Of a stretch of 64,000 nt of DNA, positions 1 through 14,000 are shown piece after piece; the stretch's first letter is position 1; each line of letters begins with the position of its first letter. Made by a program: the position numbers and the translations under genes. Below the pieces are notes generated by a model. It saw nothing but the letters and a program-made list of their open reading frames with translations, was not told the origin of the DNA and did no database searches. Where the stretch lies: assembly GCA_036345935.2 (NCBI GenBank), contig JADWOT020000008.1:14648655-14712654 (forward strand), read 5' to 3'. Origin of the DNA: Taenia hydatigena (taxonomy: Eukaryota > Platyhelminthes > Cestoda > Cyclophyllidea > Taeniidae).

Positions 1-2057
1 ATGGTGATGACCTTTGTTTAACATAAGAAATTTCCAAGTCATTATGGGAGCTACGAGGGGTGTTTCATTCAGAAAAAGCTATGAGGTGGATATGGGACTA
101 GGATTGAATCTCTTTTTGACCGAAGGGGGATTTCTGGAATTAATTTTTCAGATAAAGCACCAAACTCCCTTCTTTTCTCCTGTTAATAGCAAAATGCACA
201 GGTTGAACATGCTCTCCATCCAAGATCGTACCGAAGACTGAGGAAACAGGGATCCCAACTCGAATGCTCAATGAAAAGCATTACAAAGTTAAAATGCCCT
301 TTTTTGGGGAAAAATAATTCAGAATGAAATAAAAATGGATGTCACTAACCAGATCCTCGACTTCACTTCCACTCACTTACCGATTTCTTCATCTGAACCT
401 TTTTCCTGGCAGAGAAGGATCTCCTTTTGGGGATGAATAAGTGATATGCTATAGAATAACATCTCCTCTTATTAATAAGTGTCAGTGAGTGCCATTCAAG
501 CGCGTTTCCATTTGTGCTTATTAACTCCAAAAATGGGAAATGCTCCAAGCAAAAAAGTTAATGACACCAAGTTGGCTAGTGTAAAAACGAAGCCAGTTGC
601 TTAAAAGTTTCAAAAGCAAGTTGTCTTCCCAAATTTTAGAGTCAACAAAACTCCACTTCCATTTTCCTCTTTGGCATATTAATGCGCAAACCTCAGCTGT
701 TATCGATGGCTCCCAAAACTGCCAACGGCAGGTGACAAGAGGGCGACCGACAATCGTGGAGCATTTGGTCTTCAACCAGACAGCATCGAACGAGTTCCAT
801 AACTTATTATCTTGCCACCAAATCTTTTCCCTACCAGGGGTATTGACTCATATTTTGACGGAAGTACAAATATGGAGGGGCTAAAATGCGACAAATTTTC
901 TCCCACAAAGTTGGACTGCGTCCAGACAAGACACAAGGTGGATGTGTACTATTCCGCAAATTGGTGGCTGCATCTTTGACATAAATCAGGCAATTTCGCC
1001 TTCACTACTCCCCCTCAAAAGTGGTACAAGTTTGATGGATTACCGCATAATTTGTGACTTTAAGGTAAAAGAGAAAGATGATAGACAATTTGCATTCCTT
1101 TCCTGTTTTACAAATCCCCATACTCTTTCAAAATTAAACGAACGGTTGAAATCTTTCTCATTATTTAAAATAACCCATGCGACTCAAACAAAGGCATCTT
1201 TTTGGATCCATCTTCAAAGGTCTTTCTGGATGTCTCTTCCAGGGAACCGCCCCCACGAAAAGGAATCAGTTGTTTTTCCCAACAATCGGACAAAAAGTCA
1301 AGCAAGTCAGAAAAGGGGAATTGCTCACTCAAACTTACTTAAAAGTGGGAAAATTTCAGTGGAATACTAATGGTTCGTGGTGTGATCAAAATTTCACCAC
1401 CCTTTATTTGTACAAATCAAAGTAAGAGGCAAATAAATAAGGCAGGTGTCTTCAAAAAATTACAGTTTCAAGGATGCTTTTCACAAGTGAATAGTTATGC
1501 TGACAAGCGGTCTAACATTAGTACTAAGTTCGGAATCGCGAAGAACCACTTCTGCTAACCCATAATTTCAAAGCAAACTGACATCCATGATTACAGGGGG
1601 AGGAAGTTTGTTATAGACGACATCTCTACTTTATCAAATCGTCAATCAGTTCACGGACATCGGCACAGGATTAACAAGAGGCATTTGGAGACCACTTGAT
1701 AGCTCACGTCTCACTGCCTTAGTCGCTTTCTCCTCTGTAATCAGACATTATGGTTTAGCCTTCGCCCTAACTTCATCCCACGGCTTGACATCTTCAAGCC
1801 CCCACCTACTCGAGAGTACAGTACTCCGGTGCATAACTGTATGCCAAAAGTGCCTAAGTCCTCAGAGACGATTTGGATCCCCATGATGCTAAGTCTATCA
1901 GAAGAAGTGAGGTGAGGAATCCTCTCACAATCTACAAGATTCGTTGCAGATTTTAGGTGTGGGAACTTTCTTAACGTAGAGTCCAGCGAACGAGACCTAA
2001 TGTAGCCTTTGTTCGCATTTAATTTGGCTAGGAATAATTAGAAATCCTTCTACTCAC
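1..2057. other. Non-coding stretch downstream of last visible cadherin exon
   Basis: I see no further cadherin exon and no other recognisable gene here. The cadherin gene must continue to the left, because transmembrane and cytoplasmic parts have not appeared, so this is most likely a long intron. Open frames in the stretch are short, lack family motifs and overlap one another on both strands. Confidence 0.5.
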
Positions 2058-5000
2058 CACCTGTTCAGGCACCATCTTCTTGCCAATGTAGAGGTCGCCT
2101 GAATGCTCTCCTAACTTAAAGATTCCGTGACGATTGCCTCGAACAATGCGGTAGGAGACCGTTCCATTGTCCCCATTATCCGGATCTATCGCCACCATTC
2201 TGGTGAGCACGAAACCTACATCTTCTTGAAATGACACTCGGATCTGTAATACAAGGTAACCAAACATTGCGCTCGAACTCAATACCTTTCCTGCCTCAAG
2301 TCACTACCACTTACGGGAATGCTGGTGTTAGGTGGATGAACAAAATGAGGAGGGTTGTCATTGAGGTCTTGAACGATGATACTGACAATTGCCGTGGCGG
2401 TATTGTAAAGCGTGGAGAGAAGCAGGGCTTCCGAGGTATATGCTCGCTCGTCAGGATTTTCGTTCCCAATTGGTCCATCGGTCGCCAACACACGCAATTC
2501 ATAAACTGACTCCTGTTCTCTATCCAGACTTCTCGTCGTGAAGATGCGTCCCTCGCTGTCAATCTAGAGAAAGACTTTTGTTTCCATTAACAAGATACTA
2601 ACCTACTCAAGCAAATCTTGTTTTTTTGCTGGTATGTCAACCAAAAGCACCGTATCTGTGTACGATTGTTTAAGATAAACCTTGAAATTTGGACACACCC
2701 AAGCCCATTTAGTCACTTTCACTGCTACATCCAGGTTTTAATGTCCATGTCCATGCAGTCTACTCAAGACACTTTTCACCAGGGCCCAAAATAACCCAAC
2801 TCTCATCCGCCTCCCACCAGCTGAAGGGCCTTCACCTCCGCTTGACAGTCAGTGGACTTTTGGACGATTGTGCAAGCCTCGTGGTGTAAAAGGATGCTTA
2901 ACTTTTCAAACCCACAAGGACATTTGTTTATTTATGCATAATTAATCAGAGAGGAAAGTCATTTTCCTTTAAACGAGAGAGCATAAATTATTCAACAGGA
3001 ATGGGAGGTAAACGCTTACAGCACAGAGAGGGAATGGAGCCTCATTAAATACGCATTTACTTTTTGCCAGAATCGGCTTCATTAATATTACCAGAGATAT
3101 TAATTCCTTTGGTGGTGAAAAAAGGACATTAAAAACGCATATTAAGTGCCTGGAAAGTGACTCTTCCGATTTTAGGCAGGTATGAAAGGTATCAAAACGC
3201 CAAAAGTGACACCTTTCGCTGACAAATATTTAGCTTTCAAAATCGCTTGACAACAGGGTCTTACACTGAAGAGATGGTATGAGTTTAGGAGAAGGTAGAC
3301 GACGCGATTGAACTCAGGACCATCGCAATCAGTAGCATGGATACTGCCAACGAGGCGTTGACCCTGAAAGGCTGTGGAATAGTCCTCCACCACCGTGAAG
3401 TTGTAGGCACTTTGAAGAAAGAGTGGAACGCAGTCGTTTACATCGAGAAGGGCCAAGTGAACGCCAGCCGAAGCACTTCGACTGGGAGTTCCATTGTCTC
3501 GACAAATGACCTTGTGGCAGAAAGGCGAAAGGATTTAGAGGTGGTTAGCGACCTAGCTTCTTACTACAGGTCTGCTCTTCTCTCTCCCTACAAAGGAGAA
3601 GCATTTGCTTGTTTTCACAAGAAATGCGAATAACAACCTCATTTATATCGAAAAACCAAGCATCAGAAGTAGACAAAAACGATATCAACTTTGATGCTGA
3701 AACGTTCCTCCTGCTCCAAAAAGGGTAAAAAGAGCAAGTACAAATAACCGAGGTTAAAACCCATTTGGACGGTCTTGATGCATCAGTGAAAATGATTTGC
3801 GGGGATCATTGCAAGCAACTTTAATGCCAAGAAGCACCAGACACATCGCTTACATCGAATTAGGCATTTCCCCTGAAAGAGAGGACTTTCATACTCTTTG
3901 GAAAACTTGCCAGTGTACACTGCAAAGACTTAGTTAAATTAAGAGTGATAACAAATTGCCCAATTTGAGTTTTCTTTTGTCTTAGAAGGAGAGATACCTG
4001 ACAAAAACTATTTGTTAATGACAAGCTTCTAATGGGGACCTCCTAGCTAGACCCAGGACCCATTTGCAGAGTAACATTAAGCTTGGCCAAATATCCCAAT
4101 GCATTGAGGATGAGGAGACAAAGTCAGGATCGGCCCTACGTTTTTTATTTGAGTTAGATGTCAGTCAATCAAACGTCAAGTCGGAAATTGGCCTTTTCTG
4201 TGATTCCTTATGTATGGGATGTTGTCTGGGTTAACCCTTGTGTATCATTAAGCCCCTTCACCCCTCCAAAATATGTTTGGGTTATGTCTTTAACTGAGGA
4301 GACTCTTCTTTCACCCAAGGCTTCGAGCGCTGCCGTATTGTCGTGGTAATCCATTCATGCCTCCTCTATTGCCATTAAACTAGCTCTTATGTAAATTCAT
4401 GATGGAGTTTTATACATCCTCATATGCCTTTTTAAGTCCTTAGGGAGTGGTTATTTAGTGGCTACTTTAATGTCACTCCACCAAGCTTAAATACGACACG
4501 AGGACATTGTGTTGTTGTGGATAAATTATGCATTGACGCCAAACAAAAGCCCTACTATTAAATCCAAGTTGTTGTTCGGTTACCTTCACTATCCCGTGTT
4601 TGATTCTTCGGCCCCTGCCAACTGAGGCCGAGCTCGATTTGAACTACCTCCAATATCTGTCGCACAAGAATGTTGAAACAGGCAGTTAAGTAGTGTCAAA
4701 GTGAGACGAAGAATCAAGCAACTATTATGGCAAGCGGTGATTGACATTTGGCTTACGCTAGATGTAAAGCGTGAACCAGTCTTGGGCGGTCTTGAGCCAC
4801 AACGCGGTTGTCAATGGGATGGAATTTCAAGATATCCTCATCACCATGGCGAACCAGTGTATGACTCCGGCCTACATAGTGCAGTAACCCACGTTTAAGG
4901 AGAGAAGGGAAGGAGACTTGCAAGGAGACACATCACTGAACCGGAATCTTCAGGTCCCACAAGTCTCGGTCACAGAATTATCATAGTGGTTTTCTCTCCA

Positions 5001-8000
5001 CGGCACTTTTCGCCATCACATTTTGACAAAAGAATGATGCAAAATGTCCAAACCAGGAGTATGTATAACTTTTGACATTTCGCGTTGGCTAAACCTTCTC
5101 ATGTAACCTGTCAACTAAAAGAAATGTCTTTTGTTGGCAAGAGCACATGGGTAAAAAGTGGACCCGTCCAAGTCGTGCCAGTCAAAAGTGTGGAAGTGTA
5201 TTTTCCAACATCAAAAGTGACAAGAAGTTGTCTGGCTAATGGAGGACCTTGCATGTTTGTACAGCAGGGTTCAAAAACTCGACTCCAAATTATGGGAAAC
5301 ATAGAAACGGTGTTGTGGACTATTTCAGGCGATAATTTGACGCATTACTGTCACCTAAAACGCGGTTTTTGAATCCACTGAGGTCGTGTAAAGGACGATT
5401 TTACCACTTTTTCGGCCCTTTGCGAGCTCATGTAAAGCCGCTCGCCTTAACCGGCACTGAAGGTGCGGGCGAAGAGAGTAAGTGGAAAAAGGAGAGTTAA
5501 TTCCCTCCTCTCCCCCTCCTCCTCCTCCGGCATTTGCTTTTGTCCCCACCACTGGCGTTGTTTAGCAATAACTCCACGATGAATGCTAATGGGAACAGTT
5601 AATATCCTTTTAGAAATCTCATTCGTTACCGAGTCAGGCCTCATTATTGTCGTCTTTGCCAGCAAAATATGAAAATATCACTCCATCCCCACTGTGATGA
5701 TTGGCGTTGGAGTATGCTGACAAACAGCGCTAAAGCGGGATGAGAGCCACGTGACAGAGTGACATTTTTGGCAATTCAAACTCTCCGCATTAAATGTTAG
5801 CAGATTTTATTGAAAAAGTCATCAAAGTACCACCTCATGCAAACAGAAGCTTCTCCTGGAAATGAACCGACAACTTTCCTTCATTAGAAAAGAAGCACTT
5901 AGAAACGCCAAAGTTCCATTTCCGCGAATTAAAAGGGAAGGGTGAATGTGGAAAAATCTTCCCAAGTACGAAAAAAATGTGGATATAAAGTGGAGGAGGA
6001 AGAGATTTATTGCATCCATTGAAGTCCAAAGAATTCCTTTAGGGTTGAAGAGCAAAAAAGGAAATTTCTCAGGAGCTGCGAATCGGTTCCAACTTCACTG
6101 TTACAAGGCATCCTGCTTTCTACCTTATGACAGGAACAGGTTCAATTAAACAAGGGTGAAGACATGGTTTCGATCACTTTCAATAATGTAGGAGACCCTA
6201 AGTGACAATATGAATCGAGGTAATTACGGCATTAGCCAGCCATCAAACCACTGGGGGCACAGTGAGGTCAAGAGCGAGGTTTTAAAGTGAAGATTAAGTG
6301 CTTTTTGTTCCAAAGTGATCAATTTTTGGACAAAAACCCAGTCACTTTAGAATCGTGAAAAGATTAAGGGGACAATAAAAAGCAATAAGTGTCAGGGTTG
6401 TAGGTGGCCCTGCCTTCTCAGCCCATGGGATGATTCTACTCCAAGGTGCTTTGGGAACTCACATAAAGTGGGAGTTTGCGTGGCACATTTCATTACCTCA
6501 AAGTATTTCTCTTCAGTTTTCGGCGAAATTCCCATAAGAACGACACCATCCACACCAAAGGCAGTTTAAACAAACCGAATGGCGGCAAGTTCAGTGCTAG
6601 TTCTCAATTAATCCCTTTTAAAGTTTTCCTAACTGTTTCTCAAAATTGTTCACACTTAAAAGTTACTTATCTGTTGTGAAGTTTCAACCATTTCCATAGC
6701 CTTCTGGCATCCATACCCATTGGTATGCCCATTTAGTCTAGTCGGGGCTACTCGTGGTGCTGTGTTGGTGAGAGGAGTGAGCAAATCCCATCCAGGTCGA
6801 TACGAATCCATATTTCAAAGATTAGACACTACAATCAGAAGGGACATAAGGAAGGCATCCATTGGAGATGGCTAAGTCCGTGGAAATTCATTGCAGGCAG
6901 AGGGCCGGAGTATACCGCACATTGGTGGCATCCTTCATACCATTTTCCAAAATTCGACGTCTAGAACTCCCATCTGAATGTACAGCAAGTATGGCGGTTA
7001 ATTGCATTTCACAGGAAGTAACGTGACAACTGGGGTAAAGGAGTGCTCACAAGAACCGCCCTTTCATCTTCGACGTTTGACTGCTGCCTTGATGTCACAG
7101 CATTCAGCCCACAGGCGTAGCCCTCCAAATCTTTTGGAAGACACAAATTAACCTTCTTCCGCAGCAACTCATCTTGTGGACCACTGGGGGGGAGGGGGGG
7201 GTGATGTGGAAGTGAAAAAATAGAGTGACAGAGTAATGTCTTCGTGAAATGAGCTTCAGAGATTCATTTTTATTTCCAAATGAAAAGGTTACACTCTCTC
7301 TCGTTTAAATCGGGAACTGCTTGATAACCAAATTTCCTGAGGAGCGCCAAGTATTCCAAAGTATAGCTGGTGGATCTCTCAACTTTGCGGTGCCATGGAG
7401 ACTCAGATTTTCCGTAAAAGGGATTCATCATTGCTAATAATTTAACATGTGTCGTTTTTAGCTTGGCGTGTTCAAACAAAGCGATGAATTAAACAACAGG
7501 TCAGTAAAGCGAGGGGGAGCCAGAGGGGGAAAGGCACGCAAGGGATAAGGAGCGAGAGGTAGATTATCCTCAAACATAATTCATTCGTGCAGTCAGAAAC
7601 GTGCAAATGGAGATGGTAAATGACACTTTATAAGTTATGGCCAAATCAGAACCCCCTAATATTTCTTTCTGACAAAAAAAAAACAACAGGAGTGTATTTT
7701 TTCTGAAATGAACGCAATCGAAGATATTCTTGAGGGAAAAGAAGTTTATATGTACTTTTAAAAATCAGGAGGAATAACTCACATTCCAAAAGTACAACAT
7801 TTAAAAGATAATTTAATTAGCGAAGTAGGAGGATCGAGGTCACCCCTTTCGTCTGCCTAAAAAGACACCACTATTTTTGGAAACAATTTAATCCGGCGAA
7901 CAGCCTCACACATGCAATTTCGGTTCCCGTTTGTTTTAACTGCACACGTAAATATGTGTTTCATCCTTTTTCAAGGCCTTGAACACTTTATGTACTTTCT

Positions 8001-11000
8001 TTTTTGCAAGTTCCCTATGTCATTAGTCTGGCAGAGAAAAGGTTGAAGCAGGCTTTCACCAACTCCGCACTGGGAAGTCCAGGATTTTTGAACATTTTGC
8101 ATAGATGATAGGGATAAAAGGCACAAGTGGGACAACAGGTACTGTGAGTGGCCAGCGCAGCCGTAGGCGCGTTTAGAGGGAAATGAGGCGATTTCGGCGT
8201 TAAGGTGTGGGAATTACTAGCGCGTTGATCCATTTCCTCTCCCCACTATTTTGCCATTGTCAAGGGGACTCAAAAGTCCTTTGTGCCAGATAGTATCGTT
8301 CACATTTACGTCATGGCAATGGGGCTGCCTTCTGAAACATGGACTAACTTTTAAGTAGTGAAACCCTTTAAGGTATTCACCTTCTTCTCGATAAAGTAGC
8401 AGAAATGCACAAGTCTTGCTTCAGCTCGTTCAATCATGCCAACAAATGCATTGCATTGTCACTTAGTTGACGCTTCACGCCTTTCACCTGGCTTCATGGG
8501 GGCTATAATCTCGACACGAAAAATATCGCGACTTTTTGCCCCTCACTTATCTATAAATACTTCAAACGCAGTTTGCTCCGAAGATAAACAAAACGCAAGG
8601 TAAACAAAAATTGAATCGAATCAAAAGCCGCCAAATTTAAAGGTGAATGCTTTAGATTCTAAAACCTCTTAGCCTGTTAATGACCGGCAAGATATTGAAT
8701 TTGTCCAAAAGAAATCCAAATTTTTATGTCATAGACAGTATTAAGCATTGTGGAGAAGACAAGAAAGACGTTCAATCGCGAACTATGATTTATTTCCCCC
8801 AATTGAGCTTGTAAATGAGGAGAAAATTTGACAGGAGTTGCGAAGATCCCTTCTTTTGCGTATGGCTGACGGATTAACTATACCGGGGAACGACTTCTTC
8901 CCTCAGTCGCCTCCAAACCCCCATGCAAACATTCAATTAAAACACTGTTGCCATTCACAGCCTCGAAGTTCAAATCCCAGTGGAAACTTACTTCTTGAAA
9001 AACCGGAGAAGAAATGAGTAAAAAATAGGATGGTTTGACAAGCCGCATGAAAAATAGACAAAAGATTTTAAAGGGGAGAGGGTTGTTAGTACCAAAAAAT
9101 GTAAGCTGGATCACAAAGAAGGGCAAACTTTTGGCAGATTTATGATTGTTTTAAAGTAAAACAAATTGATTATTCAACCGAAATTCGCATCAGTCATTTA
9201 AAAGGGGAAAAAGCTCGTATAAAGTCGTCAAAGACCTCGAGCGAGCAACGAATACCTGGGGCTTTTAATCAGATCACGGAAACCAGCATAAACTTCAAAT
9301 TGGGTCTAAACGGTTTAATATTTTGATGAAAAGTGGGAAATACAAAGACTGCTTGACAAGTATGAGGAGAACTGATGATGCTGATATTATAAGGACCGAA
9401 GTCGTCAAATTAGTGTCATCATAAAGTGACCAATGAACTCGTCACTATTAGGCAAACAATGGCAGTGGAAGAGCAAATCTCACTGTAAGGTTATATCCAA
9501 ACGGTGCGCTTTCACGATCCAGCGGGATTTTCGCAGTTAGATTGCCGTCCCGATCGATGGTGAGGACCTTGTCGGCGGGTCGCGTACCTTTTGGCCACTG
9601 TATCTCGTAGGAGAGTCTAGCCGACTCCCCGTCATCTGCGTCTGAGGCCTTCACTCGACCCACAACACTGCCTTTCGCTTGGGCCTCCTTTGTCTAAAAA
9701 GGAGGGGTGAAATCTGGGATCGCTTAAATCGAATTTAAGTAGCATTCGACATCGTTTCGAGGGATGGTAGGGGTGGTACAGTAGATGTGCTTTCTTTCTC
9801 CTAAATATGATTAATCATAGCCTCAAAAAATACCCTGAGATATTAAGAGTAATTTTTGTCTTTGGAATGTGATATGTGCAAGGAAATAAGAAATATATTT
9901 GTTGACAGTTTGGTCGGTAGGAAAAAAGTGGGTGGTGCGCGAAATCGTGACAATTGAAAGGAAATATATGTGTGCCCATTCAGCTTTAGCGCAATCACAT
10001 TCACCATCATAAAACCCCCAACGTTCTTACTTCGTACGCCTATGTGTGGGAAAATATTTCGCAATGGACAAATATCCAAGACAACTTTTGAACTACTTTG
10101 TTTCAGCAAATGGAAAACAAAATTAAGGCAACTATTTGAGGGGAAATGAAATGTCTTTGCCAACAGCCTAACAGCTGTGTGTGAGCTTCTCTGTTGGCTT
10201 TTGTTTAGGCAAGCACTTCGCTGAACTAATGGCTACTACGAGTCAGGACATGAGCAAATCAACTTTTTCCTGTAATCTCTTGCTCTATCATTGTCCGCCA
10301 TTCGGTCTTTTTTCCCGATGGACTTTAAAATATTTTATTTTCTATGCGAGTGAACTTTACTTCCGTACAGTGGTGGGATTTTGCTGCCGGAACACACACG
10401 AGGAGGGAACCCCTTCCCTTCCTTTCCCTTCCCCACAGAGCAATGCACAAGTGAATAAGACATCACTCTTCAGTTCTTAGTGGCAATCAACTCAGCACTA
10501 ACCTGCCTGAGCAGCCAACTTACCATCTTATTTCCATCCAAGACCAATAACTTTGACAACATATTATCTTATCAAAACATACGAGTACGGAGGAACCTTC
10601 TTCTTGGCCTCCTCTCTAAGAAGGAAATCTTTTCTCAAAGCACAGTCAGAGGCCGAGTTAATCGAATTTGGCAAAGACCGACCCCATTAGGACGAGGATT
10701 TAGCCCGATTTAATTGTTTCGTTTTCAAAAACGATTATTTTTAAGCTTGACTGGAGAGATAATTGGGGCGACAGTTGGGGCGATTTGACAGGTGCATTGT
10801 TATTTAGTGAACCGGGAATTTCGAGATATAATCTCTCTGGAATTCAAGCAAGAAATTAAGCAAAAGGTCATTTAGATTCTCTAAATTTGTAAATACATAA
10901 AGTGAGGAGAGCGAGCATTTGGAGAAAACAGCCTTGGGGAAAAAGGAAGTCAATTTGGGGCAAAAGAATTCGAGTACCTATGATTGGGCTTTGTGTGTAA

Positions 11001-14000
11001 CATTCGAACACCCAAGGACATCCTTTTATCCATCCTTCAAAAAACTAAGAAATAGATTGTCTTTCTCAGTGAAGATTTGCCTACTTAAATGGCCATTCCT
11101 TTCAAATGGGGACAGATTTTAAGGCCGCCCATCGTGCAGAGTCATTTTTAAATAGTGAAGGTTGGGGAGTTGGCCTCTAAATCAAATCTACTCCATGTTT
11201 AATGTCCCACGATCTAACGAAACAATGAAAAGGGCATTAACAGTAATAGACTGGGAGCAAATTCGCATAAATTTTCATTAAATAACACACGTTGGTAAGT
11301 AATTAATAAATTAACAACAACCACAAATTACAAAGCATCTAAAAGGAACGTAAGAAGCTCATGCAAGGCTATTTGCCTCAGCATAAATTCAGGGCTCGGA
11401 GGACTTAGCCAATGGCTTGACAACTGGCTCGTTTTGGGTGATATGCTCTGGTGACAATTAAATGAGACGAGGTTTGAGGTGCAGCTTGCCAAAAAAGGAA
11501 GCCTTTCCAATTATGATGGTGCATCTGAGCTCCATACAATGAGAAGGCAGGAAAGCACCGGAGACGGCCTAGAGTCACAGAGGTAATTTGGAGAAGAGGT
11601 CTGCCTGGCCACTCGAGGTGAGAGAAATTATACTCGGGTTTGAGTCGGTAAAAAAACCAAAGACACTTTAATGAAAAGGCACACTCGGATGCTATAAATT
11701 CAGCCACTCTTCTCCTCTCCTCCTTTTGCGTTAAGACGTGACACAAAAGTCCGCAATCAATCCTGAATCCCGAAGGTCTGTCTTGTAAAATATTGAAAAA
11801 TCTCATGCATCGTTTTCATTTTTACCACGTTTTACAATCGTACCCTGATTTTTTAATCAACCCGTGCGCACATCATTGCAGAGGAGAGGGAGAGTTCCTT
11901 AAGTTCGTTGGAGTGGGACAAAAATTGCTCGTGGTTCAGTTGGAATGAGTTGGTCTGCATTTGCATTTAGCGGTACGCAAGCAAATTGAGCGGAAAAGTC
12001 GACAAGCAGGCAGTGCCTTTAAGCGACTTGAAATTTGTTTTGCCACTTCTAAATGTCGTCAAGTTTTAAAAAAGGGAGAGACCTTTTCAGGAACCATAGA
12101 GGCAGGCAAAGGATCACGTTAAAATGTCAGACGAGTCGATTCCACCTGCAGTTAGACAACAAAAGCTGCAAATTTTGTATCACTCTCCTCGTTGGCGGAT
12201 CAAATGGATTGTGACATTGGAATGAAAACATAAATTTTCTCATACCTACGGACAGGCGTTTTCGTTATTTTGAATGAGGGAAAAATCATGTCATGCATGC
12301 CTAATTTCTCCCCACTGTAACTCACCTAATCGGTGAATGTGTGTGTGTGTGTGTGCATGTGAATTTCCTGGATAAGGATGAATTTCTGTAAAAAAGAGGC
12401 AAAAATTCCTTCATTGATCATCCTACTTACCACCCAAGAAGAGACAATCGAACCAGCCTTCTATGAAGCTGGATTTCTCAATGGAGGGACAAAGAGTGGA
12501 AAGGAAAAAGGTGATAACACTCCCACCTTCATTATTCCTAAAAAGGATGTTTGGGGAAGGGAGCTTCTATTGAATAGTTTTTGGCATTGGAAAAGCCTTT
12601 CAAAATCCAAAACGCCCGTTCCAAGTGGTTATTAAAGAGACGTCCATTAACTAGTAAAGAGAACTGTCTACTTTCCTACTGCAAATCTAAGTGTCTAAGA
12701 AGATGTAGGCAGTTGCTGAAGGCCCTTCTCCATTTCACGAAAGCTGACTCTAAGTAGTAAGTAGTATCTAGCGGAAGCTCATGCCAAATTGAGCTGATAT
12801 TTCGTTTTACTGCACTTCCGACAACCACAATCTCCACTCATTTAAATAATCTTTTCGGCCAACATAGCCTGTGGTTAGTTTCGCCCAGTTTTTGTCGTGG
12901 TTTGATATTTACTTCATACTGTAGTGCTTCTCGGTGGCCACGACCTCGTCATAAAACTTCTCCCTCATCAGTTGCTGATTGACTCGGTAATTGGTGTTCA
13001 AGCTGAATAACTGTTCATTTTTAATTCCTAAAGAGATTTTGTTTTGCGATATGGATGGGATGAAACAAACAGTCGGGAAAAAGTGCTCTTCCTAAAACCC
13101 TTGAGGCGACATGAATGGGTATCTAAAAAGGGAATTGGTAATGAAGGCAAAGCGAGACTATGCCAACTCACAGTTAACCGGTAGAAGGGAAATTCGAAAA
13201 CAGGACTGTTGTCATTTTCATCCTCAATGAGAAGTCGGATCTGGTGGTTGGAAGAGAGGCGTGGATTCCCCTTATCCTCACAGAATATTCCAACATCTCG
13301 AATTTTCCCCGCCTCTCGGTCAAATGTGCCACTCACATAGAGGTCGTAGATCATTACTTGAGGCAACTGACCTTTTAAAACTAGAGAAAAGTGTTCCGCG
13401 TCTTCCGATCGTAGCAAGCAGTCAAATTCGCCTCCCTCACCCGTATCTCTGTCGTTCACAGTCACTGTGGCCAAATGCTTCTTCATCAACTTCACATTCT
13501 CCCTAATGCGGACAGTAGTCACGTCCAAATCTTCCTTATTGTCTTCATGAGACCTATGTAACATGGAGGATTGGATACTAATGCTAGGCGGGTGATTATT
13601 AGCGTCCTTCAGTTGAATGGAGACTTCCGTAAATGAAGAGCGTGGTGGTCTTCCGTTGTCTGTAGCAACCACCTGGAAATTCCACGCTATCGGACCGTCA
13701 TCGTAACTCAGAGGACGGGCCACTCGAAGTTGACCAGTATGACTATCGATGCTGAAGGTCTTTTGGGTCTCTAGAGGTGTTGAACGCGCAAAAGAGTAGT
13801 ACACCCGTCCATTCGCACCTTCATCTGGATCTTCGGCTTGAAAGTGATTTACAAGTGGACCCGTAACTCCGTTATCATCAGACTGACGAGAACTAGAAAT
13901 CGGTCGCAATTGGATGGTACTACCAACAGGTGCAACTTCTGGTAGCTGAGCCACATAGCGTTGGAATGTAAAGATCGGTGAGTGATCATTGTCATCACTA

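Noticed and set aside
12378..12635. 85-codon plus-strand frame inside the cadherin intron
   Set aside because: No family motif, antisense to the host gene, composition like the surrounding intron.
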